Source: Caulobacteraceae bacterium
GTDB lineage: Bacteria > Pseudomonadota > Alphaproteobacteria > Caulobacterales > Caulobacteraceae
Assembly (NCBI GenBank): GCA_947456005.1
Contig: CANGRP010000002.1
Coordinates: forward strand, 1 to 38,757
DNA: 38,757 bases
Direction: 5' to 3'
Shown: in pieces, positions 29,773 to 38,567 of the stretch
How the letters are laid out: the number at the start of each line of letters is the position of its first letter
Position numbering within the stretch: the first letter of the stretch is position 1
Position numbers and translations under genes: made by a program
The notes under the pieces: model-generated
Told to the model about the DNA's origin: nothing
The model's database searches: none
The model's input: the letters and a program-made list of their open reading frames with translations, nothing else

Positions 29773-30216
29773 ATGAACGCCACCGAAACCCCTTTGAGCC
29801 CTGAGGCCGGCCGCCCCGCCGGCGAGGCGCGCGCCCTCCGCCGCCGGCGGATCTACGCCGCCATATTCGTCTTCAGCCTTCTGCTTGGCGTCGCGGTCGG
29901 CGTGAGCATGGGAATGGCCGAGGAAGGCGTGCTGAAGCTCACGCTTGAGAGCGCCTGGGGGCTGGCGGCGGCAGGGGCCCTGCTGATCGCCGGCTTCTCC
30001 GTCTGGTTCTACCGCTGGGTCGACGAGGTCGAGGTTCAGGACAACCTCTGGGCCAACACCGTCGGCCTGCACGTCGGACTCGTCGTCGGCGTTCCCTGGG
30101 CCTTCCTGGCCCACCTTGGCCATGCGCCTCAGGTGAACCTGTCGATCCTGTTCCTGTTCATCGTGGGCTCGACCGCCCTCTACTATACCGCCGTCAAGCT
30201 CTGGCGGCTGTTCTGA
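29773..30216 (+). CDS. Four-helix membrane protein paired with the XRE regulator
   Basis: A 147-residue protein with a charged N-terminal tail and four membrane segments (about 27-47, 61-80, 99-118, 124-143). It has no motif that I recognise. It lies 20 bases after the XRE stop codon and is probably co-transcribed; the pair may form a membrane-signal/repressor module. Its initiation region (TCCCCCGGAGACA followed by six bases to the ATG) is repeated exactly in front of the TraB/GumN gene. Confidence 0.72.
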   Translation: MNATETPLSPEAGRPAGEARALRRRRIYAAIFVFSLLLGVAVGVSMGMAEEGVLKLTLESAWGLAAAGALLIAGFSVWFYRWVDEVEVQDNLWANTVGLHVGLVVGVPWAFLAHLGHAPQVNLSILFLFIVGSTALYYTAVKLWRLF

Positions 30217-30242
30217 TCCCCCCTTCCCCCGGAGACACGTCC

Positions 30243-31136
30243 ATGAAGACCCGCCGCCTCGGGCGACTCGCCGCCCTCGCCGCCGCCCTCAGCCTCGCCG
30301 CGGCGCCCGCCCTCGCCAAGCCGCGCGACGCCGATCCCGCCCTGTGGGTGGTTCGCGACGCCGACACCACGATCTACCTGTTCGGCACCGTCCACCTTCT
30401 GCCCGGAGGCCTCGAATGGTTCGACGAGGCCGTCGCCGACGCCTTCAAGGCGTCGGACGAACTGAAGATGGAGTTGCTGCCGGTTGACGACCCGGCCCAG
30501 CTGGCCCCCCTCATCATGCAGCTCGCGGTCGATCCGAACGGCCGGACCATGTCCCAGCGGCTCTCGCCGGAGGATCACGCGGCCTATGTGAAGGCCCTGA
30601 AGAGCCTGGGCCTGCCGGCGGAGCAGCTGGAGCCCCTGGAGCCCTGGTTCATCGGCGTCCAGGCCTCTGTCCTGATGTCCGTCCAGGCGGGCCTCGATCC
30701 CAAGGCGGGTGCAGAGGAAGTCCTCACCAAGGCCGCCCGCAAGGCCCGCAAGACCATCACCGCCTTCGAGACCCCGAAGGAGCAGTTCACCATCCTGGAC
30801 TCGATTCCGGAGGCCGAGCAGATGGCTGGGATCCACGACATCATCCATCGCCGCGAAGAGGGGATCGCGGTCATGTCGCAGATGATCGATCACTGGGCCC
30901 GCGGAGACGCCGACGGCGCCGGCAGGCTGATGAACGCCGAGATGAAGGACACTCCGGAAACGATCCGGCTCCTGCTGACCGAGCGCAACATCCGCTGGGC
31001 GGCCGAGCTGAAGTCCCGGATGGACCGCCCCGGCGTCGTGTTCGTCGCCGTCGGCGCAGGCCATCTGGCGGGCGAGAACAGCGTCCAGGACCTGCTTGAG
31101 AAGGAGGGCCTCAAGGTCGAGAGGATCGCCTACTGA
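30243..31136 (+). CDS. TraB/GumN-family exported protein
   Basis: A 297-residue protein with a signal peptide (1-25, ending ALA) and the TraB/GumN fold. The signature GTVH (48-51) near the start and VGAGHLAGENSVQDLL near the C-terminus are the conserved active-site-like motifs, shared with the Tiki-type protease superfamily. Family members are proposed metal-dependent proteases, but most are uncharacterised. It follows the XRE/membrane pair by 26 bases in the same direction, so it is probably the third gene of that operon. All expected motifs are present. Confidence 0.9.
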   Translation: MKTRRLGRLAALAAALSLAAAPALAKPRDADPALWVVRDADTTIYLFGTVHLLPGGLEWFDEAVADAFKASDELKMELLPVDDPAQLAPLIMQLAVDPNGRTMSQRLSPEDHAAYVKALKSLGLPAEQLEPLEPWFIGVQASVLMSVQAGLDPKAGAEEVLTKAARKARKTITAFETPKEQFTILDSIPEAEQMAGIHDIIHRREEGIAVMSQMIDHWARGDADGAGRLMNAEMKDTPETIRLLLTERNIRWAAELKSRMDRPGVVFVAVGAGHLAGENSVQDLLEKEGLKVERIAY

Positions 31137-31237
31137 GCGCGCCTTGCCCCTTGCTGCGGCGGCGATGGGCCTTAGACTTGAACCGGATGACCTGAGCCGG
31201 CGATCCAAGACCGGCGGGCATCCGGGGAGAGAAGGCC

Positions 31238-32748
31238 ATGTCGGACGGGAATGTGAGCGAGCGCGCCAGTGGCGCGGCAAGAGAGGTCAGGGACGGAGCC
31301 CATTTCGATGTCCTGATCGTCGGGGCCGGCATCTCCGGCATCGGCGCGGCCTGGCACCTCCAGACCCAGGCGCCCGGCAAGACCTACCGCATCGTCGAGA
31401 CCCAGGCCGGCTTCGGCGGCACCTGGCGGACGCACACCTACCCCGGGGTCCGGTCCGACAGCGACCTCCACACCTTCGGCTACCGCTTCAAGGCCTGGCG
31501 GGGCCCGCCCATCGCCACGGCCCAAGAGATCCTGGCCTACATGGGCGAGGTGATCGACGAGAACGACATCGCGCGCCACATCCGCTACCGCACCCGGGTG
31601 CTCACCGCCGACTGGTCCGAGACTGGCTGCCGGTGGGTGGTGGAGATGGAGGACGTCGACACCGGCGAGCGCTTCCGCCACACGGCTTCCTCTGGATGTG
31701 CCAGGGCTACTACCGGCACAGCGAGGGCTACACCCCGGAGTGGCCGGGCATGGACGACTTCGCCGGGCGCCTCGTCCACCCGCAGACCTGGCCGGAAGAC
31801 CTGGACTACGCCGGAAAGCCCATCGTGGTCATCGGTTCGGGCGCCACGGCCGCGACACTGATCCCGGCCCTGGCGGAGGCGGCGGGGCATGTCACCATGC
31901 TCCAGCGCTCGCCCACCTACTTCACCCCCGGGCGGAACCGGAACGAGCTGGCCGAGACCCTGCGCGAGCTGGAGATCGACCCGGCCTGGACCCATGAGAT
32001 CGTCCGCCGGGCGATGCTCAAGACCGGCGCCCAGATGACCAGGCGCGCCCTGGAACAGCCCGCCGAAGTGCGCGAGGAGCTGCTGGGCGTGCTGCGCGGC
32101 CTCCTGGGCGACGACTATGTCGCCGAGCACTTTACGCCCCGCTATGACCCCTGGCGCCAGCGCATCGCCTTCGTCCCGAACGGCGACTTCTTCCAGGCGG
32201 TGAAGGCCGGCAAGGCCGGAGTGGTGACGGACGAGATCGACCGCTTCGTTCCCGAAGGGATCCGACTGAAGTCCGGCAAGGTGCTGGAGGCCGACATCAT
32301 CATCACCGCCACGGGCTTCAACCTGAACGTCCTGGGGGACATCGCCTTCTCGGTGGACGGACGGCCCGTGGACCTGTCCCAGTCGGTCACCTACCGCGGC
32401 ATGATGTTCACCGGACTGCCCAACCTGGCCTGGGTGTTCGGCTACTTCCGGGCCAGCTGGACCCTGCGCGCCGACCTGATGGGTGACTTCGTCACCCGCC
32501 TGCTGAAGCACATGGACGAGAAGGGTCTGCGCCGGGTCGAGCCCGCCCTCCGGCCTGAGGACGCCGGCATGAAGCTGGGACCCTGGATCGACGAGACGGA
32601 GTTCAATCCCGGCTACCTGATGCGCGGCGTCCACCTCATGCCGAAGGCCGGCGACAAGCCGGAATGGCGCCATACCCAGGACTACTGGAGCGAGAAGGAC
32701 CTCCTGCCGAACCTCGACCTCGAGGACGCGGTCTTCCGGTACCGCTGA
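31238..32748 (+). pseudogene. FMO/Baeyer-Villiger-type flavin monooxygenase, frameshifted
   Basis: About 503 residues in two reading frames. The first (31238 to about 31687) carries the FAD motif GAGISG (29-34) and the typical GGTWRTHTYPGVRSD. The second (about 31687-32748) carries FAGRLVHPQTWP (31759-31794), which matches the FxGxxxHxxxW(P/D) fingerprint of BVMO/FMO enzymes, the NADP motif GSGATAATL and the ATGFN motif. The frames meet at 31679-31689 (CACACGGCTTCCTC), where one base appears to be missing. I see no slippery site. It is either a recent pseudogene or a sequencing error; apart from the shift all motifs are intact. GGGGAGAG supports the start. In function it would insert oxygen into a ketone. 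Confidence 0.8.
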
Positions 32749-32779
32749 GGCCGGCGGGCTTGCCTGTCCGGACACCATG

Positions 32780-32796
32780 TGACACCTCGTGTGTCA
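32780..32796. promoter_or_regulatory. Inverted repeat upstream of the sulfatase gene
   Basis: TGACAC (32780-32785) and GTGTCA (32791-32796) flank CTCGT; a smaller palindrome TGTCCGGACA lies just before at 32766-32775. They are in the 71-base gap between the monooxygenase and sulfatase genes. A regulator of the sulfatase is plausible, or this may be a short hairpin. Confidence 0.45.
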
Positions 32797-32819
32797 ATTG
32801 ATGGCTGCAGGAGGGTGGG

Positions 32820-34625
32820 ATGGCGCGCAAGACACCGAGGCGGAGGCAGGCCCTGTGGGCGGGCGCCGCCTCTGGCGCCCTGTCGATCCTGGGAGCTCAG
32901 GGCGCGCTGGCGGCGCCAGCGCTCACGCCCCCCAAGGCCGCCCGGCCCAACATCGTCGTCATCCTGTTCGATGACGTCGCCCTGATGGATCTCGGGGCCT
33001 ATGGCGGAGAGGCGCGGACCCCCAACATCGACCGCCTGGCGCGGCAGGGCGCGCGGTTCACCGGCTACCGGACCTCGCCCCTCTGCACGCCCTCACGGGC
33101 CATGCTGCTGACCGGACTGGACAACCATCGGGCCGGAGCGGCGACCATCGAGGAAATCCTGCCGCCGGAGATGCGGAACCAGCCCGGCTACCGCCTGAGG
33201 ATCGAGCCCGAAGTGCTGACCATCGCCGAGCGGCTGCGGGCCGAGGGCTACCGGACCCTGATGGCCGGTAAGTGGCACCTGGGCCACGGGCCAGGCGAAC
33301 TTCCTGACGGCCAGGGCTTCGACCGCTCCCTCGCCCTGGACGCCTCGGGCGCCGACAACTGGGCCCCGCGCTCCTACATGCCCTATTACACCGATGCGCC
33401 CTGGTACGAGGATGGCCGCCCGACGAAGATGCCGGGGTCCTTCTACTCGTCGGACATGCTGGTGGACCGGCTGACCCGCTACATCGATGAAGCCCCCGCC
33501 GGACGGGCGCCCTTCTTCGCCTACCTCGCCCTGCAGGCGGTGCACATCCCGGTCCAGGCGCCCGCCCGCTATTCCGACGGCTATCGCGGCCGGTTCGATG
33601 GCGGCTGGGAGGCCCTCCGCCAGGCTCGGACCGAGAGGGCCCGGCAACTCGGTCTCCTGCCAGAGGGCGCCGCCATCGATGGTTTCTCGCCGGACGCCCG
33701 GGACTGGGACGCCCTGCCGGCGGACGAACGCCGGATGGCGGCCCGCTCCATGGAGGTCTACGCCGGGATGATCGAGGCGGCGGACGCCGCCATCGGCCGG
33801 CTGATGCAGCGTCTGGAGGCCCGGGGCGAGCTCGACAACACCCTCTTCGTGGTGACTTCCGACAATGGCCCCGAGCCAAGCGACCCGGTCCACCAGACAG
33901 GCATGGGGCTGTGGATGCGGCTCAATGGCTACTCCTGGCGGCTTGAGGACCTGGGCGGCCCCGGCAGCCTGAACTACATCGGTCGCGAATGGGCCGAGGC
34001 CCTGGCCGCGCCCGGGCGACGCTACAAGTTCTATGTCTCCGAAGGCGGGATCCGCGCGCCCCTCATTGTCTCCGGACCGGGGGTGGCGCCCGGCCGGCGC
34101 ATTGACGGCCTGACCTTCGTGACCGATGTGACGCCAACCCTTGCGGACTTCGCCGGCGCACGACCGACCCCGGAGTCGCCCGCCATGGACGGGGTCAGCC
34201 TGCGGGCCGTTCTGGAGGGCGGAGGCGGCCCGGTCCGAGGACCGGACTCGCCTCTGGGGATCGAGGTTTCGGGCAACTCGGCCCTGTACCGTGGCGACTT
34301 CAAGATCGTCCGCGACATGCCTCCCCTCGGCGACGGCCGCTGGCGGCTCTATGACATCGTCCACGATCCGGGTGAAACGCGCGACCTCTCGGGCGCCGAG
34401 CCCGGGCGACTTAAGGCCATGCTGGCGGACTATGCGGACTATGAGGCGAGGGTCGGCGTGGCCCCCTTGCCCCCCGGATACAACACTCAGAAGCAGCTCA
34501 CGGCCAACGTCCTCGTCCGGCAATTGCCGACCCTGGCCGGGGCAATCGGCGCCCTGGCCCTGGTCCTCGGCGGCGCAGGGTTCCTGGCCTGGCGCTGGCG
34601 GCGGCGGCGTGGCGGGCGGGCGTGA
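32820..34625 (+). CDS. Type I arylsulfatase with C-terminal membrane anchor
   Basis: A 601-residue sulfatase. The formylglycine site is CTPSR (Cys89), with LCTPSRAMLLTG as the classic first signature. Metal-binding DD (51-52), MAGKWHLG and VTSDNGPEP (DN pair) are present, so the active site is complete. The N-terminus (RKTPRRRQALWAGAA) is a possible Tat-type signal, and about 570-592 is a membrane helix followed by an Arg-rich tail. The enzyme should therefore face the periplasm, anchored at its C-terminus, which is unusual. AGGAGG at 32808-32813 supports the start. Its stop overlaps the GST-like gene. The sulfate ester is unknown. Confidence 0.9.
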   Translation: MARKTPRRRQALWAGAASGALSILGAQGALAAPALTPPKAARPNIVVILFDDVALMDLGAYGGEARTPNIDRLARQGARFTGYRTSPLCTPSRAMLLTGLDNHRAGAATIEEILPPEMRNQPGYRLRIEPEVLTIAERLRAEGYRTLMAGKWHLGHGPGELPDGQGFDRSLALDASGADNWAPRSYMPYYTDAPWYEDGRPTKMPGSFYSSDMLVDRLTRYIDEAPAGRAPFFAYLALQAVHIPVQAPARYSDGYRGRFDGGWEALRQARTERARQLGLLPEGAAIDGFSPDARDWDALPADERRMAARSMEVYAGMIEAADAAIGRLMQRLEARGELDNTLFVVTSDNGPEPSDPVHQTGMGLWMRLNGYSWRLEDLGGPGSLNYIGREWAEALAAPGRRYKFYVSEGGIRAPLIVSGPGVAPGRRIDGLTFVTDVTPTLADFAGARPTPESPAMDGVSLRAVLEGGGGPVRGPDSPLGIEVSGNSALYRGDFKIVRDMPPLGDGRWRLYDIVHDPGETRDLSGAEPGRLKAMLADYADYEARVGVAPLPPGYNTQKQLTANVLVRQLPTLAGAIGALALVLGGAGFLAWRWRRRRGGRA

Positions 34626-35683
34626 GCGACGGGACCTGGGAACTTCATGGCCTGAAGCTGTCCTACTTCACGGGCAAGCTCGAAGCTTGGCTCCGTGTCC
34701 GCGGACTTCCCTTCCGGTTCGTCGAGATGGACATGGCCGGCTTCCGCGCCTGCGCAGGGGCCACGGGTGTCGCGCAGATGCCGGCCCTCCGGTCGCCGGA
34801 GGGGATATGGCTGACGGACACCACGGCCATCCTGCGGCGCCTGGAGGCCGAGACGCCTGGCCCGGCCCTGCAGCCGACCGACCCCCTCGCCGCCTTCCTC
34901 AGCCTGTTCCTGGAAGACGCCTTCGACGAGTGGCTCTGGCGGCCGGCTCTCTACTATCGCTGGGCCTTCACCGATGACGCCCAGCTGATGGGACGCCGCA
35001 TCGCCGCCACCCTGATGCGGGACCTCCCGCTTCCCCTGGCCCTGAAGGCGGCCGTCGTGCGCCGCCGCCAGCAGGGGGTCTACCTGCGTCAGGACGGGGT
35101 CACCCGGACGACGGCGCCGTCGATCGAGAGGCTCTACCTCGAGGTGCTCGACCTCCTTGAACCCCTCCTCGCCCGGCGGCCCTTCCTGTTCGGTGAACGG
35201 CCCGTCGCGGCTGACTTCGGCCTCTTCGGGCCCATGTTCAGGCACTTCGCCAGCGACCCGACGCCGTCGGCCCTGATGCGTGAGCGGGCGCCCTCGGTCC
35301 TGGCCTGGACCGCCCGGCTCTGGAACGCCCGGCCGGAATCGACCGGGTCGGTTCCCCTGCCAGAGACTGCGCCCCAGGACCTGGACCCCCTCATTCGGCT
35401 CGCGGCCCGGGACCACCTGACCGAGCTGGACGCCAACGCCTCGGCGGCGGCCTCGGGCCTGAAGGTCGCCCGCTTCCGCCGGGCTGACGCGGAATGGCGA
35501 CTGCCGGTCTCGCCTTACCGGGTGCAGTGCCTCGCCGACCTCCAGGCCGGCTTTAACGCCCTGGACGACGCCGACCGCATTCAGGTGCAGGAGCGCCTGG
35601 GTCCGCAGGCCGATGTCCTGGCGAGGCCCATCCGCCCGGCGCCCCTTCCAGCCCGGAAGATCCGCAACCGGCTCTGGACCTGA
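34622..35683 (+). CDS. Glutathione S-transferase-like protein, extended
   Basis: A 353-residue protein beginning with GTG that overlaps the sulfatase stop by four bases, so it is translationally coupled. The thioredoxin-like domain (about 5-80, LKLSYFTGKLEAWLRVRGLPFRFVEMD) and the helical domain (to about 235, with LFGERPVAADFGLFG) are typical of GST-like proteins. An extra C-terminal region of roughly 110 residues follows, beyond the normal GST length of 200-240, of unknown fold. A conserved catalytic Ser/Cys/Tyr is not evident, so activity is uncertain. The link to the sulfatase suggests a role in the same pathway. Confidence 0.78.
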   Translation: MSDGTWELHGLKLSYFTGKLEAWLRVRGLPFRFVEMDMAGFRACAGATGVAQMPALRSPEGIWLTDTTAILRRLEAETPGPALQPTDPLAAFLSLFLEDAFDEWLWRPALYYRWAFTDDAQLMGRRIAATLMRDLPLPLALKAAVVRRRQQGVYLRQDGVTRTTAPSIERLYLEVLDLLEPLLARRPFLFGERPVAADFGLFGPMFRHFASDPTPSALMRERAPSVLAWTARLWNARPESTGSVPLPETAPQDLDPLIRLAARDHLTELDANASAAASGLKVARFRRADAEWRLPVSPYRVQCLADLQAGFNALDDADRIQVQERLGPQADVLARPIRPAPLPARKIRNRLWT

Positions 35684-35767
35684 GACGGGCCGGACCCGCA
35701 ACGGGCTTGCAACTGCGCCGGTCCCGGGACAAGACCGGGTGCTGGCAAACCGTCAGGAGGCGGTGCG

Positions 35768-36217
35768 ATGATCTCGGGCGACTCCTCGGGCGGCGCAGGC
35801 CCCATCCCCCGCCCTGTCCTGGCCTGGGGTCTGGCGGGCCTCATCCCCTTCCTGGGCCTTCCCATGCTGTCCTTGGCCGCACCGGACCTGTCGGGTTGGG
35901 GTGACCGAACCCTCGGTCTCTATGCGGCGGTGATCCTGTCCTTCCTGGGCGGCGCGCGGTGGGGCCGGGCCGTCAGCGACCCTGAACCGTCCCCGCGGAC
36001 CCTCGCCTTCAGCATGGCGCCCAGCGTCGCCGCCTGGGGGCTGGTTATCCTGCCGGCGGGACACTCCGATCTCCAATTGGCGGGCCTGGCGGGCGCCCTT
36101 GTCCTGCACCTCTACTGGGACCTGCGCTCGCAAGGACTTCCCGGCTGGTATCCGCGCCTTCGCCTGATCCTGACCGCCGGGGCCGTCGCAGGCCTGGCGG
36201 CGGGCGCCCTCGTCTGA
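35768..36217 (+). CDS. DUF3429 membrane protein
   Basis: A 149-residue protein of five helices. ILSFLGGARWG (around 56-66) is a hallmark of the DUF3429 family, which I recognise from many proteobacteria. CAGGAGG precedes the ATG. Function is unknown; members are small integral inner-membrane proteins. It begins 84 bases after the GST-like gene, and the DoxX gene lies 50 bases downstream in the same direction. Confidence 0.85.
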   Translation: MISGDSSGGAGPIPRPVLAWGLAGLIPFLGLPMLSLAAPDLSGWGDRTLGLYAAVILSFLGGARWGRAVSDPEPSPRTLAFSMAPSVAAWGLVILPAGHSDLQLAGLAGALVLHLYWDLRSQGLPGWYPRLRLILTAGAVAGLAAGALV

Positions 36218-36267
36218 GTCCGGCGAGGCGCCCGGCCCACGACCTTCACCCCCCACCCGGAGCTTCC

Positions 36268-36684
36268 ATGAAAAACCCGTTGGACCCGCTGCTCGACCGG
36301 CTCAGCCGGCCCATGGACCTCACCGGACGCGTCCTGCTGGGGCTCTACTTCGTGGTTCCCGGCTTGATGAAGGTCACCGGATTCGCCGGCACGCTGGCCT
36401 ACATGGAACTCCATCGGGTGCCCTTGGCCCTGCCGCTGCTTTGGCTGACCATTCCCCTGCAGGTCGGTGGCGGACTGGCGCTGATGGCGAACTGGAATGC
36501 ACGCACCGCCGCCTTCCTGCTCGCCGGACTGACCCTGCTGATCAACGTCTTCATGCACGACTTCTGGAACGACTACCCCGGCGGGGACCCGCAGCACGAG
36601 ATGCAGAACTTCATCAAGAACCTCGGCATCTTCGCCGGGCTTCTGCTTCTGGCCGGCAGGAGGCCCGCCGCCGGCGACCGCTAG
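36268..36684 (+). CDS. DoxX-family membrane protein
   Basis: A 138-residue four-helix protein of the DoxX/DoxD family. RVLLGLYFVVPGLMKVTGFAG at the start (about 21-41) and the FMHDFWND segment in the last third are typical. Family members are quinone-linked or stress-related inner-membrane proteins, several of unknown function. CGGAGCTTCC precedes the ATG. Its last four bases overlap the end of the convergent AcuI-like gene. Confidence 0.87.
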   Translation: MKNPLDPLLDRLSRPMDLTGRVLLGLYFVVPGLMKVTGFAGTLAYMELHRVPLALPLLWLTIPLQVGGGLALMANWNARTAAFLLAGLTLLINVFMHDFWNDYPGGDPQHEMQNFIKNLGIFAGLLLLAGRRPAAGDR

Positions 36685-37676
36685 ACCGAGGGGTCGATCA
36701 CCACCCGGCCGCGGACCCTGCCGTCGAGGATCTCGACAGCCAGGCGCGGCAGGTCGGACAGGCCGGCGACCTCGGTCATGGCGTCCAGGCGGGCGAGGTC
36801 CAGGTCAGTTCCCAGCCGGCGCCAGGCCTCGATCCGGTCGGGCATGGGCCGCAGGACGCTGTCCACCCCAGCCAGGACGACGCTGCGCAGGATGAAGGGG
36901 GCGACCGACCCGGGCAGGTCCATGCCCTGGGCCAGGCCGCAGGCCGCCACCGCGCCGCCGTAACGGGTCTGCGAGAGGGCGTTGGCCAGGGTGTGGCTGC
37001 CGACCGAGTCCACCACCCCGGCCCAGCGCTCCTTGCCGACCGGGCGGGCGGGACCCGAGAACTCCGCGGCGTCGATGACCTCCGCAGCGCCCAGGGCCCG
37101 AAGATAGTCGCCCTCTGACCCGGCGCGCCGGGAGGAGGCCACGACCCTGTGGCCAAGGGCTGACAGGAGGGTGATCGCCACGCTTCCTACCCCACCGGCG
37201 GCGCCGGTGACGAGGATGTCGCCGGACCCGGGCGTCACCCCCTGGCGCTCCAGGGCCATGACGCACAGCATGGCGGTGTAGCCGGCTGTCCCGATGGCCA
37301 TGGCCCTTGTGGTGGAGAGACTGTCCGGAAGGCGGACCAGCCAGTCGCCCTTGACCCGCGCCCTCTGGGCGTAGCCGCCGGGCCAGGTCTCGCCGACGCC
37401 CCAGCCGTTCAGGACGACACGGTCGCCCGGGGCGAACCCGGCGTGGGCGGAGGCCTCAACCACGCCGGCGAAGTCGATACCGGGGATGATGGGAAAGGTC
37501 CTCAGGATGGGCGAACGGCCGGTCAGGGCCAGGCCATCCTTGAAGTTGATTGTCGAGGCCTCGACCCGGACCGTCACGTCGCCGTCCATCAGGTCGGCGT
37601 CGGTCAGGGTCTCCAGCCGGGTCTCGACCCCGGCTTCGGTCTTGTGGGCGCGAAGGGCGCGGAAGGTGTCGGACAC
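36681..37676 (-). CDS. acuI: Acrylyl-CoA reductase-like zinc-free MDR (AcuI/YhdH family)
   Basis: A 331-residue NADPH-dependent medium-chain oxidoreductase. STINFKDGLALTG, IIPGIDFAGVVEAS and VTGAAGGVGSVAI are the family signatures (the last being the NADPH loop AAGGVGS). The Cys-rich zinc lobe is absent, as expected. YhdH/AcuI enzymes reduce acrylyl-CoA to propionyl-CoA in DMSP and 3-hydroxypropionate routes and detoxify acrylyl-CoA. The gene starts with GTG, preceded by GGAG. It lies 56 bases downstream of the esterase on the same strand and may share its transcript. Confidence 0.9.
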   Translation of the reverse strand: MSDTFRALRAHKTEAGVETRLETLTDADLMDGDVTVRVEASTINFKDGLALTGRSPILRTFPIIPGIDFAGVVEASAHAGFAPGDRVVLNGWGVGETWPGGYAQRARVKGDWLVRLPDSLSTTRAMAIGTAGYTAMLCVMALERQGVTPGSGDILVTGAAGGVGSVAITLLSALGHRVVASSRRAGSEGDYLRALGAAEVIDAAEFSGPARPVGKERWAGVVDSVGSHTLANALSQTRYGGAVAACGLAQGMDLPGSVAPFILRSVVLAGVDSVLRPMPDRIEAWRRLGTDLDLARLDAMTEVAGLSDLPRLAVEILDGRVRGRVVIDPSV

Positions 37677-37732
37677 GGGGATCTCCAGGATTATTGGGGT
37701 TTCAGGCCGTCCTTGCCGCCCGCCTGCGAAGG

Positions 37733-38554
37733 TCAGGCCTCCTTCAGGGCGAAGTCCAGCATGGGATTGATCGCGGGCCAGACGACGCTGGAATGGGTCT
37801 CGCCCTCGAACACCCGGGAAGCGAACCGCCAGCCCGGCGGACCCGAAAGGGCGGAGAACCTGGCGGAGAGCTCGACGGCGTTATCAACCATCCGGGCGGG
37901 CGAGCCCGCCGGTTGCTCCAGGGCGCCGACGCCGACGAACAGCCGCGGCGCCGCCGCCAGGGCGGGCAGAGCGGCGGTGAAGCCCGCTTCGCCCTGGAGA
38001 ACCGTCCGTTCATCCCACCAGATGGAAGGACTGAGGGCCAGCCAGGCCGAGAAGGCGTCCGGCCGGCGAAACAGGCTGTAGAGGACGAAGAGGCCGCCGA
38101 GGGAATGTCCGAATACGGCCTGCCGCGAGAGGTCGATCGGCAGGATGTCGCCGATCCGGGGCCGGACCTCCTCGGTCAGGATCTCCAGGAAGTCATCCGC
38201 GCCGGCATAGGCGAGGTCGCCCGAGGCGAAGGTGTGGCTGGCCTTCTCCGCCTCGTCGGGCTCGGTCGGGGTCAGGTCCAGGAAGCGCCTCCCCAGGGCG
38301 GCGGAAAGATCGCCGCCCGGATACCCCACACCCACGACGGCGGCGTGTGGAAGCTCGGCCCCAAGGGCCGCCCTCATCCGGGCGGCGTCGGCGAACGAAC
38401 CGAAATAGCCATCTCCGTCGAGGACGTAGAGGACCGGATAGCCCGTCTCCGGCGGCGGGCCGTAGGGCGTCGCGACCCTTACGCGGTAGACGCGGCCGTT
38501 GACGCGGGAGGTGAAGTCCTGCTCGCGGGCGAGGGGATAGCTGGCGGCCTTCAT
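37733..38554 (-). CDS. Esterase D/IroE-type alpha/beta hydrolase
   Basis: A 273-residue hydrolase of the putative esterase family that includes IroE-like and EstD-like enzymes. PVLYVLDGDGYF (40-51) is the oxyanion region, FGHSLGG (148-154) carries the nucleophile Ser151 and FEGETHSSV carries the catalytic His254. The acid residue is probably in the VGALEQP/VGVG segment. It has no signal peptide, so it should act in the cytoplasm. The ribosome site is weak. The substrate is unknown; the family includes siderophore and acetyl-xylan esterases. The truncated SnoaL-like gene lies 13 bases upstream on the same strand. Confidence 0.88.
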   Translation of the reverse strand: MKAASYPLAREQDFTSRVNGRVYRVRVATPYGPPPETGYPVLYVLDGDGYFGSFADAARMRAALGAELPHAAVVGVGYPGGDLSAALGRRFLDLTPTEPDEAEKASHTFASGDLAYAGADDFLEILTEEVRPRIGDILPIDLSRQAVFGHSLGGLFVLYSLFRRPDAFSAWLALSPSIWWDERTVLQGEAGFTAALPALAAAPRLFVGVGALEQPAGSPARMVDNAVELSARFSALSGPPGWRFASRVFEGETHSSVVWPAINPMLDFALKEA

Positions 38555-38567
38555 GGCGGGGCCCGGT

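Noticed and set aside
31670-31700. Programmed -1 frameshift in the monooxygenase gene
   Set aside because: No X-XXY-YYZ slippery heptamer or downstream pseudoknot is visible, and such recoding is not known in this enzyme family.
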